From the NCBI GenBank assembly GCA_003482905.1, contig DMXM01000013.1:10263-52283 (forward strand): a stretch of 42,021 nucleotides of DNA. Reading direction: 5' to 3'. The DNA comes from Elusimicrobiota bacterium. Lineage in GTDB: Bacteria; Elusimicrobiota; Elusimicrobia; Elusimicrobiales; UBA9959. The translations under genes and the position numbers were made by a program. This document shows, in pieces, positions 24,254 through 32,815 of this stretch; within the stretch, counting starts at the first letter, position 1, and every line of letters starts with the position of its first letter. The notes beneath the pieces were generated by a model. That model was not told where the DNA came from, did not search any database, and saw only the letters and a program-made list of their open reading frames with translations.

Positions 24254-26259
24254 ACTCCAAGCGGGATCCTCGCGTTGAAATAGAGGCGCTCAGGGCCGAA
24301 ATAAGGCGGCACGAGCGCCTTTATTACGTCTCGGACGCCCCTCGGATAAGCGACGGCGATTTCGACGCGCTTATGAGCCGTCTTAAGGAACTTGAAGCCG
24401 CCCACCCGGAATTGGCGTCAGACGACTCCCCTACCAAGCGCGTGGGCGGCGAGCGCTCCAATACCTTCGCCCCGGTGCCGCACCGCATCCCCATGCTTTC
24501 GCTGGATAACTGCTATTCCCGGGAAGAATTCCTGGAATGGTACGCCCGCGTTAAAAAGGGGCTCAACAGCGAGCCTTTTGAAATGGTGGTAGAGGCCAAG
24601 ATCGACGGTCTTTCCTGTTCTATCGAATACGACGGCGGCCGTCTGGCGCGGGCCTCCACCCGCGGCGACGGGGAAACCGGGGAGGACGTCACCCTGAACG
24701 TCCGCGCCATAAGGTCCGTGCCCCTCAAGTTGGACCTCAGCCGGCCTCCCGCCGTTTTCGAGGCGCGCGGCGAAGTTTACATGGACAAGAAGGATTTCGA
24801 GGCCCTCCGCGAGGAGGCGCTTTCGTCCGGAGAGGAGCCGTTCGTGAACCCCAGGAACGCCGCCGCCGGGTCGCTGCGCCAGAAGGACCCGGCCGTAACC
24901 GCCCGGCGCCGTCTTAAATTCATCGCCCATTCCTACGGCTACCTGGACGGAATGGTGGAGCCGGATTCGCACAGGGAATACCTGGATATCTGCCGCGGCC
25001 TTGGTTTCCAGATCTCCACGCTGGGCAACAGGACCTGTCATGACGCCGCGGAGGTGCTGGCATTTTATAACGAGTATTCCGAGAAGCGCTTCACCCTGCC
25101 CTATGAAATAGACGGGCTGGTGATAAAAGTAGATTCGCTCCGGCAGCGGGGGATATTGGGGTTCACCACCAAGAGCCCGCGCTGGGCCATAGCCTTTAAA
25201 TATCCCGCCCAGCAGGCCACCACCACGGTGCGCGCCGTGGAGTTCTCGGTTGGCCGCACAGGGGCCATTACGCCGGTGGCTGAACTTGAGCCCGTAAAAT
25301 GCGGAGGGGTCACCATTTCCAGCGCCACGCTGCATAATTTCGACGAGATAGGACGCCTGGGGCTCAAGATCGGCGACCGTGTGGTGATAGAACGCGCCGG
25401 CGAGGTTATTCCGAAGGTCGTTAAAGTCGTGCCTGGGGCGCGCACCGGCTTGGAAAAAGACATCGTACCGCCAAAGGCCTGCCCCTCCTGCGGCTCCGAA
25501 GTCTTCAAGGACGAAGGATCGGTGGCGCTTCGCTGCGTCAACCCGTCCTGTCCCAGCCAGATAGAGAGAAGCCTGCTCCATTTCGCGTCCAGGAACGCCA
25601 TGAATATAGACGGCTTCGGCGAGGCCTCCGTAAGACAGCTCACGCGTCAGCGCCTGGTGAAAGACTTTTCGGATATCTATAAATTGGAAAAGAACGCCCT
25701 GCTGGGCTTGGAGCTTTTTAAGGACAAGAAAGCCGACAATCTGCTGGCGCAGATAGCGGCAAGCAAGAAGCAGCCCCTTTCCCGCCTGGTTTACGCCCTG
25801 GGGATACCGCATATCGGCGAGAAGAGCTCCCGCGTGCTGGCCGAGCATTTCAAGACCATGAACGCCCTTATGCGCGCCGCGCCAGGGGATTTGAGCCGGA
25901 TCAGCGACATCGGTCCGGTTATCGCCGAGGCCGTCACGGATTTCTTCAAGTCCGGATCGGTCCAGGAAATGGTAAAGGAATTGGGAGAGCTTGGCCTGCG
26001 CATGGACGAGCCGGAGCGCAAAACCTCAGGCGGCGCGCTCTCCGGAAAGACCTTTATTTTTACCGGGGAACTGAAAACTATGACGCGGGGCGAAGCGCAG
26101 GCGAAAGTTCGGGAGCTTGGGGGGAAGGAAACCTCCGGAGTTTCAGCCAAGACCTCCTACGTGGTGGTCGGCGCCGACCCCGGCTCCAAATACGACAAGG
26201 CCAAAAAGCTGGGCGTGCCGGTGCTCTCCGAAGAAGAGTTCCTGAAGATGGTATCCTGA
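24250..26259 (+). CDS. ligA: NAD-dependent DNA ligase
   Basis: A 669-aa replicative DNA ligase, full length for the family, that seals nicks using NAD+. Domain order is complete. An N-terminal Ia domain (HERLYYVSDAPRISDGDFD) comes first. The nucleotidyltransferase domain has the adenylated lysine in the motif AKIDG (Lys117). An OB-fold follows, then a four-cysteine zinc finger (two CxxC/CxxxxC pairs, about residues 411-437). Helix-hairpin-helix repeats (for example IPHIGEKSSRVLAEHF) and a C-terminal BRCT domain (about 596-669, starting GKTFIFTGEL) end the protein. The start overlaps the nusB stop by four bases, indicating coupled translation. Nothing appears missing. Confidence 0.97.
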   Translation: MNSKRDPRVEIEALRAEIRRHERLYYVSDAPRISDGDFDALMSRLKELEAAHPELASDDSPTKRVGGERSNTFAPVPHRIPMLSLDNCYSREEFLEWYARVKKGLNSEPFEMVVEAKIDGLSCSIEYDGGRLARASTRGDGETGEDVTLNVRAIRSVPLKLDLSRPPAVFEARGEVYMDKKDFEALREEALSSGEEPFVNPRNAAAGSLRQKDPAVTARRRLKFIAHSYGYLDGMVEPDSHREYLDICRGLGFQISTLGNRTCHDAAEVLAFYNEYSEKRFTLPYEIDGLVIKVDSLRQRGILGFTTKSPRWAIAFKYPAQQATTTVRAVEFSVGRTGAITPVAELEPVKCGGVTISSATLHNFDEIGRLGLKIGDRVVIERAGEVIPKVVKVVPGARTGLEKDIVPPKACPSCGSEVFKDEGSVALRCVNPSCPSQIERSLLHFASRNAMNIDGFGEASVRQLTRQRLVKDFSDIYKLEKNALLGLELFKDKKADNLLAQIAASKKQPLSRLVYALGIPHIGEKSSRVLAEHFKTMNALMRAAPGDLSRISDIGPVIAEAVTDFFKSGSVQEMVKELGELGLRMDEPERKTSGGALSGKTFIFTGELKTMTRGEAQAKVRELGGKETSGVSAKTSYVVVGADPGSKYDKAKKLGVPVLSEEEFLKMVS

Positions 26260-26274
26260 GCGCGGCTGGGGAAA

Positions 26275-27774
26275 ATGGATAAAACCGCTTACCTGAGCGT
26301 TTATGACAAGACCGGGTTGGAGGACCTGGCTTCGGGACTTACCGAACTGGGCTTCGAGATCTACGCCTCGGGTTCCACCTATAAACTTCTTGCCGAAGCC
26401 GGCATAGAGGCGGAGGAAGTCCGCTACTCGCCCCCGGTCCCGTTCTCCGTGCTTAAGGCCCTCTCCGGGCGTTTCCCGTCCGTTTCGGAGAACGGAGTGG
26501 AACTCCCGTCGTTTTACGTAGTGGCCGCCAACCTCTACCCCATAGCAAGCATAGTGGGGCAGGAGGAGTTCGCGGCGGAGGAACTCTCCAATTACCTCGA
26601 CCAGTCCAACTCGGCCGTGCTGCGCGCCGCCGCCCGCGATTTTGAGAACGTCATAACACTTTCCTGCCCCGCCGATTACGGTCCGGCGCTCGGCGCCCTC
26701 AAAGAGGCGGGCGGCCTGGAGCCGGGGCTCAAGAAGCATCTGGCGGCGAAGGCCTGGCAGCACCTGGCCGCTTACGACGCCACCGTGGCCCAGTATCTTT
26801 CGGGAACGGGGGATCTACTGGGAGAGGAAGTGGTGATGAGCCTGAAGAAAGTGGCCGGCCTGGCTTACGGCGAGAATCGCCACCAGCGGGCGGCCTTTTA
26901 CGCTCTCAGCGGCGCCAGGCCGCGCGGCCTTAACGCCGCTAAAGTGATCTGCGGCGGGGATTTCAACCTGAACCATTACCTGGACCTGGATACCGCCTTC
27001 GAACTGGCCATGGAATTCGAAGAGCCGGTCTGCGTAGTAGCCAAGCACGCCAGGCCAGCCGGCGTTTGCGCCGCGGCGACCCTGGCCGAGTGCCTGCGCG
27101 GCGCCTTAAGGAGCGATCCCCCGGGCGCCGTGGGGGGCACTGCCGCCTTTAACCGCGAGGTGGACGCCGCTACCGCCCGCGTCCTTGCCGGCGCCTTTAT
27201 AGAAAGCGCCATTGCCCCCGGTTATAGCGGAGAGGCCTTGAAAATATTGAAAACCAAGGAAGGGCTGAAGGTCCTTTCATTGCCGGCGCCGGTGCTCTCC
27301 CCGCACGAAGTGGAGATCCATTCGGTTTCCGGCGGGCTGCTTATAGAGGCCAAGGATAACAGGCTTTTTTCCGCGGAGCCGTCCTGCGTCACCAGGCGCA
27401 AGCCCACGGACGCGGAGGCGCGCTCCCTCAGGCTGGCCTGGCGGACGGTCAAATACGCAAAGACTTACGCGGTAGTCCTGGCCGAGGGAAATGCGGCGCT
27501 GGCCGTGAGCGCCGCGGAAAGTTCAACCTATGACGCGGTAAGGAACGCCGTCTGGAAGATGAGGGATAAGCGGGGTATTCTGCCGGGGGGCGGGCCGCTG
27601 GTGCTGGCCGCCGACGCCGCCCTGCCGCTGAAGACTTTGCAGGCTGCGCTTGCCGGGGGGGTGAGCGCCGTGATACAACCGGGCGGCTGGCAGGACGACG
27701 CCGACTGTGCCGCCCTGTGCGACTCCAGGAACATAGCCATGCTTTTCTCCGGCATCCGCCACTTCCGGCACTGA
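26275..27774 (+). CDS. Divergent PurH-like protein (AICAR transformylase/IMP cyclohydrolase family)
   Basis: A 499-aa protein with the two-domain outline of PurH, the bifunctional enzyme of the last two steps of IMP synthesis. Its core motifs are eroded. The N-terminal MGS-like domain begins correctly (LSVYDKTGLEDLASGL, ASGST), but the usual GRVKTLHP segment with the IMPCH lysine is replaced by unrelated sequence (about residues 53-76). The ...IGGP... motif is replaced by LDQSNS (108-113). The second domain keeps YGENRHQRAAFY (198-209), Lys257-His258 (KHARPAG in place of KHTNPCG), QPGG and RHFRH at the C-terminus. It lacks the usual QSNS-V and SDAFFPF motifs. GGGGA precedes the ATG. It lies 15 bases after ligA. 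It may be a specialised or inactive paralogue. Confidence 0.8.
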   Translation: MDKTAYLSVYDKTGLEDLASGLTELGFEIYASGSTYKLLAEAGIEAEEVRYSPPVPFSVLKALSGRFPSVSENGVELPSFYVVAANLYPIASIVGQEEFAAEELSNYLDQSNSAVLRAAARDFENVITLSCPADYGPALGALKEAGGLEPGLKKHLAAKAWQHLAAYDATVAQYLSGTGDLLGEEVVMSLKKVAGLAYGENRHQRAAFYALSGARPRGLNAAKVICGGDFNLNHYLDLDTAFELAMEFEEPVCVVAKHARPAGVCAAATLAECLRGALRSDPPGAVGGTAAFNREVDAATARVLAGAFIESAIAPGYSGEALKILKTKEGLKVLSLPAPVLSPHEVEIHSVSGGLLIEAKDNRLFSAEPSCVTRRKPTDAEARSLRLAWRTVKYAKTYAVVLAEGNAALAVSAAESSTYDAVRNAVWKMRDKRGILPGGGPLVLAADAALPLKTLQAALAGGVSAVIQPGGWQDDADCAALCDSRNIAMLFSGIRHFRH

Positions 27775-27785
27775 ACCCGGCTCGG

Positions 27786-28967
27786 TTAGATTATATTCAG
27801 TTCTTTGCCGACTTTCCTGAACTTTTCCATGGCGAACTCCAGGTCCTTAATGGTGTGGCCGGCGGTCACTATGGTGCGCAGGCGCTCCTTGCCCTTGGGA
27901 ACGGTGGGAAATCCCAGGGCCAGGGCGAAGACGCCTTCGTCGAAAAGCCGGGCGGAGAACTCCACGGCCTTGGCGGTCATTATGGGGGTGATGGGGGTGA
28001 CCGAGGCGCCGGTGTCGAAGCCCGCTTTCTTAAGTTCCTCTTTGAGGAAAGCCGTGTTATCCCACAGGCTCTTCAGGTAGGAGGGTTCGGTAAGCAATAT
28101 GTCCAGGACCGCCAGCGAGGTGGCCGCCACCGACGGCGGCTGCGAGCTGGAGAACAGGTACGGCCTGGCCACCGAGCCCATATAATCGCGCAGACTCTGC
28201 GTGGTGGCCGCGTAGCCGCCTACCGAGGCGAAAGCCTTGGAAAGCGTGCCTATCTGTATCTCCACCTGGCCGTCGAGGTTGAAATGGCTCACGGTGCCGC
28301 GGCCCTGCTTGCCTATCACGCCGCTGGCGTGCGCGTCGTCCACCATCACGAAGGCCCCGTATTTGTGCGCCACCGCCGTCACCTCGTCGAGGTTGGCGAT
28401 GTCGCCGTCCATGGAGAACACGCCGTCGGTCACCACCATTTTGCGGCGGGCCGCCCTGGCCTCGGGAGTCTCCAGGATCTCGGTGAGATGCTTGATGTCC
28501 TTGTGGCGGTAGATCTTGCGCGGGGCTTTGGCCAGGCGCGCCCCGTCTATAATGGAGGCGTGGTTGAGCTCGTCGGAGATCAGCAGGTCCGCCTCGCTCG
28601 ACATCAGCGACTGGCAGACGGCGACGTTGGAGGTGAAGCCGGACTGGAACAATATGGAGGCCTCGGCGTGCTTGAACTCCGAGAACCTGGCCTCGAGTTC
28701 CGTATGCAGGGACATGGTGCCGATGATGGTGCGCACTGCGGCCGAACCGACGCCGTATTTCTCTATGGCCTCTATGGCGGCCCTCTTGACCTTGGGGTTG
28801 TTGGCGAGCGCCAGGTAGTTATTGGAGGTCAGGTTGACCACTTTTTTGCCGTCTATCAGCGAAACGGGCTCCTGCGCCGACTGGAGCACGCGCGGCCGCA
28901 GGAAACGGTTCTCTTTTTTCAGCAGAGCCACTTCGTCGTCGGCGAATTTCAGCGTGTCGAATTGCAT
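27786..28967 (-). CDS. Alpha-oxoamine synthase (Kbl/BioF-like PLP enzyme)
   Basis: A 393-aa fold-type I PLP enzyme of the alpha-oxoamine synthase family, which condenses an amino acid with an acyl-CoA. Family landmarks are NLTSNNYLALANNP (45-58), SDELNHASIIDG (131-142, with His136), VDDAHASGVIGKQGRGT (Asp210, His213) and the Schiff-base lysine in TLSKAFASVGG (Lys244). The sequence looks closest to 2-amino-3-ketobutyrate CoA ligase (glycine C-acetyltransferase). BioF or a sphingolipid-type synthase cannot be excluded because no tdh, bio or lipid genes are adjacent. The ATG has GGAGA eight bases upstream. It converges on purH-like with only 11 bases between stops and no evident terminator. Confidence 0.9.
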   Translation of the reverse strand: MQFDTLKFADDEVALLKKENRFLRPRVLQSAQEPVSLIDGKKVVNLTSNNYLALANNPKVKRAAIEAIEKYGVGSAAVRTIIGTMSLHTELEARFSEFKHAEASILFQSGFTSNVAVCQSLMSSEADLLISDELNHASIIDGARLAKAPRKIYRHKDIKHLTEILETPEARAARRKMVVTDGVFSMDGDIANLDEVTAVAHKYGAFVMVDDAHASGVIGKQGRGTVSHFNLDGQVEIQIGTLSKAFASVGGYAATTQSLRDYMGSVARPYLFSSSQPPSVAATSLAVLDILLTEPSYLKSLWDNTAFLKEELKKAGFDTGASVTPITPIMTAKAVEFSARLFDEGVFALALGFPTVPKGKERLRTIVTAGHTIKDLEFAMEKFRKVGKELNII

Positions 28968-29062
28968 GATATTTTCTCCATAGGTGTTTGAGGGCGTCAG
29001 GACTATGATATAAAAAAAGAGCGGGCAGAAAAAATATTTTCCGGGCGCGAAATTTGGTAAAT

Positions 29063-29068
29063 TATAAA
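29063..29068 (+). promoter_or_regulatory. -10-like element just before the DUF4912 gene
   Basis: TATAAA lies seven bases before the ATG at 29076 in an AT-rich patch. No ribosome-binding site and no clear -35 are seen, so a leaderless transcript is suggested. Confidence 0.35.
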
Positions 29069-29075
29069 TACGACT

Positions 29076-29465
29076 ATGGCGGAACTTTCCAGAACCCTGC
29101 CTGCCGAAGACCGGCTGGTGCTCCTCCCGAAAAACCCGGGTCTTTTTTTCTTTTTCTGGCAGTTTTCCTCCGGCCGCGCCGCGGCTTTCCTCTCCGGCGC
29201 TTTTTCGCCTGAGATCGAGCTCCGCCTGGTATGTCCGGACGGCGGCGGGCCTTCCCAGCCCGTTAGAGCGGACTGGCAGACCGGCCGGGGCTATGTGCCG
29301 GTGCCGGAGCAGTGCAAAACCTGCCAGGCCGCCCTTTACGCCCTGCGCGGCGGCTCCTGGGAAAAACTGCTGGAGTCCAACCAGGCCTCGGCGCCGTTAG
29401 CGGCGGGCATGGCCGAAGACCGGGCCTACGCCAGCCTGGAATTTCACAAGAAGGTGTTGTCATGA
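29076..29465 (+). CDS. DUF4912-like small protein
   Basis: A 129-aa soluble protein whose start (RLVLLPKNPGLFFFFWQFSSG, about residues 13-33) resembles the DUF4912 pattern of a short strand followed by an aromatic-rich segment ending near a Trp. The middle and C-terminus (GRGYVPVPEQCKTCQAALYAL) are compatible with a small beta-rich domain and include a CxxC pair. Proteins of this type are often encoded beside GH57 glucan enzymes, and here the stop overlaps the GH57 start by four bases (ATGA). A role accompanying the branching enzyme, perhaps glycan or protein binding, is inferred. The catalytic or binding function is unknown. Confidence 0.6.
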   Translation: MAELSRTLPAEDRLVLLPKNPGLFFFFWQFSSGRAAAFLSGAFSPEIELRLVCPDGGGPSQPVRADWQTGRGYVPVPEQCKTCQAALYALRGGSWEKLLESNQASAPLAAGMAEDRAYASLEFHKKVLS

Positions 29466-31069
29466 GCTCGCGCGGCTCGCTGATGTTCGTGCTGCACGCG
29501 CATCTGCCGTACGTCAATCACCCGCAGGATTCCGGCTTCCTTGAGGAAAACTGGTTCTTCGAAGCCGTGGTCGAGACCTACGTGCCTATTATTTCCGCTT
29601 TGGAGCGCCTGGCCGGCGAGGGCATCAGGCCCGGCGTGGCGGTTTCAATTTCTCCCACGCTGGGGGCCATGCTGGAGAACGAGGCTTTGGAAGCCAAACT
29701 GCAGCTGTACATAGAGTCCCGCCTGGAACTGCTGGAGCTGGAACTGTCGCGCGCCCACAACGACCCCGCGCTGCTCAGGACGGTGAAGCTTTACCTGAAA
29801 CTTTACGAGGAAGCGGCCGAGCTGATGCATAAGTACAGCGGCGACCTGATCACGCCGCTGAAAGCCCTGCAGCACGCCGGGCAGATAGAGATAATTACCA
29901 CCTCCGCCACGCACGCGGTCCTGCCCCTGCTGGCCAGGCCCGAGGCCGTGCGGGCCCAACTGGCCGTCGCCGCCGAGGATTATGCCGACAGGTTCAACCG
30001 CAAGCCGGCCGGTTTCTGGCTGCCCGAGTGCGCTTACGAGCCCCGCCTCAATTCCTACCTGAAGCTTTCCGGGTTTAATTATACTTTTACCGAGTCGCAC
30101 TCGGTCGGGCTTGCGGCGGCTGCCGCCCCCAACGGGGTCTATTCCCCTTACCGCACTTCCAACGGTTTGGGCCTTTTCGCCAGGGACGCGGCCAGTTCGC
30201 GCGAGGTCTGGAGTTCCTCTTTCGGTTACCCGGGCGATCCCGCCTACCGGGAATTCTACCGCGACTTCGGTTACGACGGGGACTATGAATATGTGCGCCC
30301 CTATCTAGGCGCGGACGGCATCCGGCGCCCGCTCGGCCTGAAATATCACAGGATAACCGGGGCCGGCTCCGACCTGGCGGCCAAGCAGTATTACGACCCG
30401 GAGGCGGCCATGGCCCGCGTGGAGGCGCACGCCTCCGATTTCCTGGCCAGGCGGATGAAGCAGACGGATGATTTTTACGCGGCGCGGGGCGCGCGGCCGC
30501 TGATAGTCAGCTGCTACGACGCGGAGCTGTTCGGGCACTGGTGGTTCGAAGGGCCGGCCTTCCTGGAGAGCGTCATACGGAAGATCCGGGTGGAGCGCCT
30601 GCCGCTGCAATTCGTCACGCCGTCGGAATACCTCAACTCCTGCCAGGAGCCGCAGGAACTGTCCCCGGGTATTTCCTCCTGGGGTGAGAACGGCTACTTC
30701 GACCCGTGGGTCAACGAGACCAACGATTTTATTTACCCGGCCGTCTACGCCGCCACCGACAAGATGATAGAGACGGCCAACCGCTTCCGCAACCAGGACC
30801 TGTCCGCCGTCGCCGCCAGGGCGCTCAACCAGGCCGCCCGTGAAACTTTGCTGTCGCAGTCCTCGGATTGGGCCTTCCTCCTTTATATCGGCTCGCACGC
30901 CGCCTACGCCAAAGGCCGCCTTGAGGACCACGCCGCTAACGCGGTAAAACTTCTGGGCGAAGTGGCGGAAAAAAAGGTGGACGAGGCGGCCCTGGCAGCC
31001 CTTGAGCAGAAGAACAGCGTCTTCCCACGCCTGGATTTCCGCGTCTTCGCCTCGGTTTCAAAATTTTAA
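29462..31069 (+). CDS. GH57 family 1,4-alpha-glucan branching enzyme
   Basis: A 535-aa glycoside hydrolase family 57 protein with DUF1957-like C-terminal region, probably a glycogen or starch branching enzyme that forms alpha-1,6 branch points. The N-terminal MFVLHAHLPYV motif (8-18) is the family start. The catalytic nucleophile is Glu189 in FWLPECAYEP, and the acid/base is Asp353 in SCYDAELFGHWWFEGP. Conserved aromatic residues follow at WGENGYFDPWVN. The start is taken at ATG 29462, overlapping the DUF4912 stop; a longer frame to 29312 is a shadow of that gene. No glgA, glgB or glgC homologue is nearby. It ends at the terminator 31081-31107. Confidence 0.92.
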   Translation: MSSRGSLMFVLHAHLPYVNHPQDSGFLEENWFFEAVVETYVPIISALERLAGEGIRPGVAVSISPTLGAMLENEALEAKLQLYIESRLELLELELSRAHNDPALLRTVKLYLKLYEEAAELMHKYSGDLITPLKALQHAGQIEIITTSATHAVLPLLARPEAVRAQLAVAAEDYADRFNRKPAGFWLPECAYEPRLNSYLKLSGFNYTFTESHSVGLAAAAAPNGVYSPYRTSNGLGLFARDAASSREVWSSSFGYPGDPAYREFYRDFGYDGDYEYVRPYLGADGIRRPLGLKYHRITGAGSDLAAKQYYDPEAAMARVEAHASDFLARRMKQTDDFYAARGARPLIVSCYDAELFGHWWFEGPAFLESVIRKIRVERLPLQFVTPSEYLNSCQEPQELSPGISSWGENGYFDPWVNETNDFIYPAVYAATDKMIETANRFRNQDLSAVAARALNQAARETLLSQSSDWAFLLYIGSHAAYAKGRLEDHAANAVKLLGEVAEKKVDEAALAALEQKNSVFPRLDFRVFASVSKF

Positions 31070-31080
31070 AACAGGTCTAA

Positions 31081-31107
31081 AAAAACCGGCCTACCCGGCC
31101 GGTTTTT
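31081..31107. terminator. Bidirectional terminator between GH57 and rluD
   Basis: An 11-bp stem (AAAAACCGGCC / GGCCGGTTTTT) with a five-base loop and A and T runs on each side. It lies between converging operons. Confidence 0.92.
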
Positions 31108-31122
31108 TCATTTATCGCGCCT

Positions 31123-32040
31123 TCAGGCGCGTTTCTTTCCCTTCACGGCTTTCCAGGCGGCTTTGAAGTCTTCCGGCAGCGGGGACTCCAGCCGGGTCTT
31201 TTTGCCGGTCAGCGGGTGCGAGAAAACCAGGCTGAAAGAATGCAGCAGCATGCGCGGCGCGGCCGGCCCGCCGTAGAGCTTGTCTCCCATTATGGGGTGG
31301 CCGATGTGGGCCAGGTGTATCCTTATCTGGTTGGTGCGCCCTGTCTTGGGGCGGATCTCGAGCAGGGCGCAGCCCTTGCCTTTTTCTTTTACCGAGTATT
31401 CCGTAAGGGCCTCGCGGCCGTATTCCCAGACCTTTATTTTCTTGAAGCCGCTGGCGCGGCCTATGGGGGCGTCTATCGAGCCGGTTCTCTTCGCCGGTAT
31501 GCCGGAGACCGCGCCCATATAGGTTTTCTCCATCAGGCGCTCCCTGAAGGCGGTGGTCAGCTCGGTCTGCGCCTCCACGGTCTTAGCCAGCAGCATAAGG
31601 CCGCTGGTGTCGCGGTCCAGGCGGTGCACCAGGCCGAGCCGCTCAATGCCGCCCTTCGCCAGGCCGGGCCTGGCCGCGTAGATCATCGAGACCAGGGTCG
31701 GTTCCCCGAGCAGGGCGGCCTGCGGGTTGGTCTCCCAGCCGGCGGCGTTGGGGTGCACGGCGAGCCCCGCCGGTTTGCTTATGGCCATAATGGCCTTGTC
31801 CTCGAATAGAACCAGGTCCTCGAAACCGGCCTGCCGCTTTCCGGAGCCGGGGGTCGCGAATTCCACGGAGTCCCCGTCGTTGATCACGAAGGAGGGCTTG
31901 CGCGGTTTGCCGTTGGCCGTGGCCAGGCCTTCCTCTATCAGGCGCCGGGCGAAGGAACGGGAAAAATTCTCCCCGGTTTCGGCCAGGAAGACGTCCAGCC
32001 TGCGCGGCTCTCCCGTATAAATTATTTTAGTTTTTTTCAT
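31123..32040 (-). CDS. rluD: RluD-type 23S rRNA pseudouridine synthase
   Basis: A 305-aa RNA pseudouridine synthase that isomerises uridines in 23S rRNA. Residues ~12-60 form an S4 RNA-binding domain (RRLDVFLAETG, ARRLIEEGLATANGK). The catalytic domain contains KPAGLAVHP (89-97) and the motif HRLDRDTSG with catalytic Asp142. The KTGRTNQIRIHLAHIGHPIMGD segment typical of the RluA/RluD family is also present. Exact target positions (RluC- or RluD-type) cannot be distinguished. The start overlaps the lgt stop by 14 bases. It is the last gene of the ftsB-MBL-HAD-lgt-rluD operon. Confidence 0.93.
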   Translation of the reverse strand: MKKTKIIYTGEPRRLDVFLAETGENFSRSFARRLIEEGLATANGKPRKPSFVINDGDSVEFATPGSGKRQAGFEDLVLFEDKAIMAISKPAGLAVHPNAAGWETNPQAALLGEPTLVSMIYAARPGLAKGGIERLGLVHRLDRDTSGLMLLAKTVEAQTELTTAFRERLMEKTYMGAVSGIPAKRTGSIDAPIGRASGFKKIKVWEYGREALTEYSVKEKGKGCALLEIRPKTGRTNQIRIHLAHIGHPIMGDKLYGGPAAPRMLLHSFSLVFSHPLTGKKTRLESPLPEDFKAAWKAVKGKKRA

Positions 32041-32815
32041 TTTGTGCCTTTAGACCGAAGAATAATATGACCGCCGCGGCGAAAGCCGCCGCCGAAATCA
32101 GCTGGGCCGGGGAGAGCCCGAAACGCAGGACGCCGCGGTCGTCCCCGCGCAGGAACTCTATAAGGAAGCGCTGGACGGAGTAGAGCGCGGCGTAAAGGGC
32201 GATCACGGAGCCGGCGGCGCGCTTTTTGCCCAGCGCCCGGTGCAGCAGCGAGAAAATAATAATATTGCCGGCGGCCTCGATGAGCTGCGTGGGGTAAAGC
32301 GGTACCCCCAGCAGGGCCGGGGCCACTTCGCAGGACGGGTTGGTGAATACCACGGAGAAGGGGAAACCGCTGGCGGGGGCGCCGTGGCAGCAGCCGGCCA
32401 GGAAGCAGCCCACGCGCCCGAAAGCGTGGCCAAGGGCCAGGGCCGGCGCGCACAGGTCCGCCGCCGTAAGCGGGTTCATCCCGCGGCGCCTGGCCGCCAG
32501 GTAGAAAGCCGCCGCCCCGAAAATAAGGCCGCCGTAGAAGACGAAACCGTACTGGAAGGTGCGCAGCACGTAGGCCGCCCTTGAGAGGAGATCCGCGCCG
32601 AAATTATCCCAGTAGGTGACGGCGTAAAAGAACTTGGCCCCGATCATGCCGGACAGTACGGAGTAGAAGACCAGGTCGGAGAGGTTCTCCTTCTTAAAAC
32701 CGGCCTCCGCGGCCCGGCTGAAAATATAATAAATGGCGGCCAGGTAGCCGGCCGCCACCATCAGCCCGTAGGCCGGCAGTTTGAAGGCGCCGAAGTGGAG
32801 AATTACCGGGTGCAT
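32027..32815 (-). CDS. lgt: Prolipoprotein diacylglyceryl transferase
   Basis: A 262-aa inner-membrane enzyme that attaches diacylglyceryl to the cysteine of lipoprotein signal peptides. Hydrophobic segments suggest seven membrane helices. The hallmark region HAFGRVGCFLAGCCHG (about 129-144) with its essential Arg and the YPTQLIEAAGN motif (about 174-184) are present, as is the N-terminal MHPVILHFG. The window itself encodes at least three lipoproteins (pal, cpoB and the TlpA-like protein), which are substrates. It overlaps the HAD gene by 13 bases and rluD by 14. The start ATG is preceded by GGAAG at a slightly long spacing. Confidence 0.96.
   Translation of the reverse strand: MHPVILHFGAFKLPAYGLMVAAGYLAAIYYIFSRAAEAGFKKENLSDLVFYSVLSGMIGAKFFYAVTYWDNFGADLLSRAAYVLRTFQYGFVFYGGLIFGAAAFYLAARRRGMNPLTAADLCAPALALGHAFGRVGCFLAGCCHGAPASGFPFSVVFTNPSCEVAPALLGVPLYPTQLIEAAGNIIIFSLLHRALGKKRAAGSVIALYAALYSVQRFLIEFLRGDDRGVLRFGLSPAQLISAAAFAAAVILFFGLKAQNEKN

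Noticed and set aside
27717..28991. Long plus-strand open frame opposite the alpha-oxoamine synthase
   Set aside because: Composition is typical of an antisense shadow in GC-rich DNA (His/Gly/Arg-rich, no motifs), and the opposite strand encodes a fully motif-supported enzyme.
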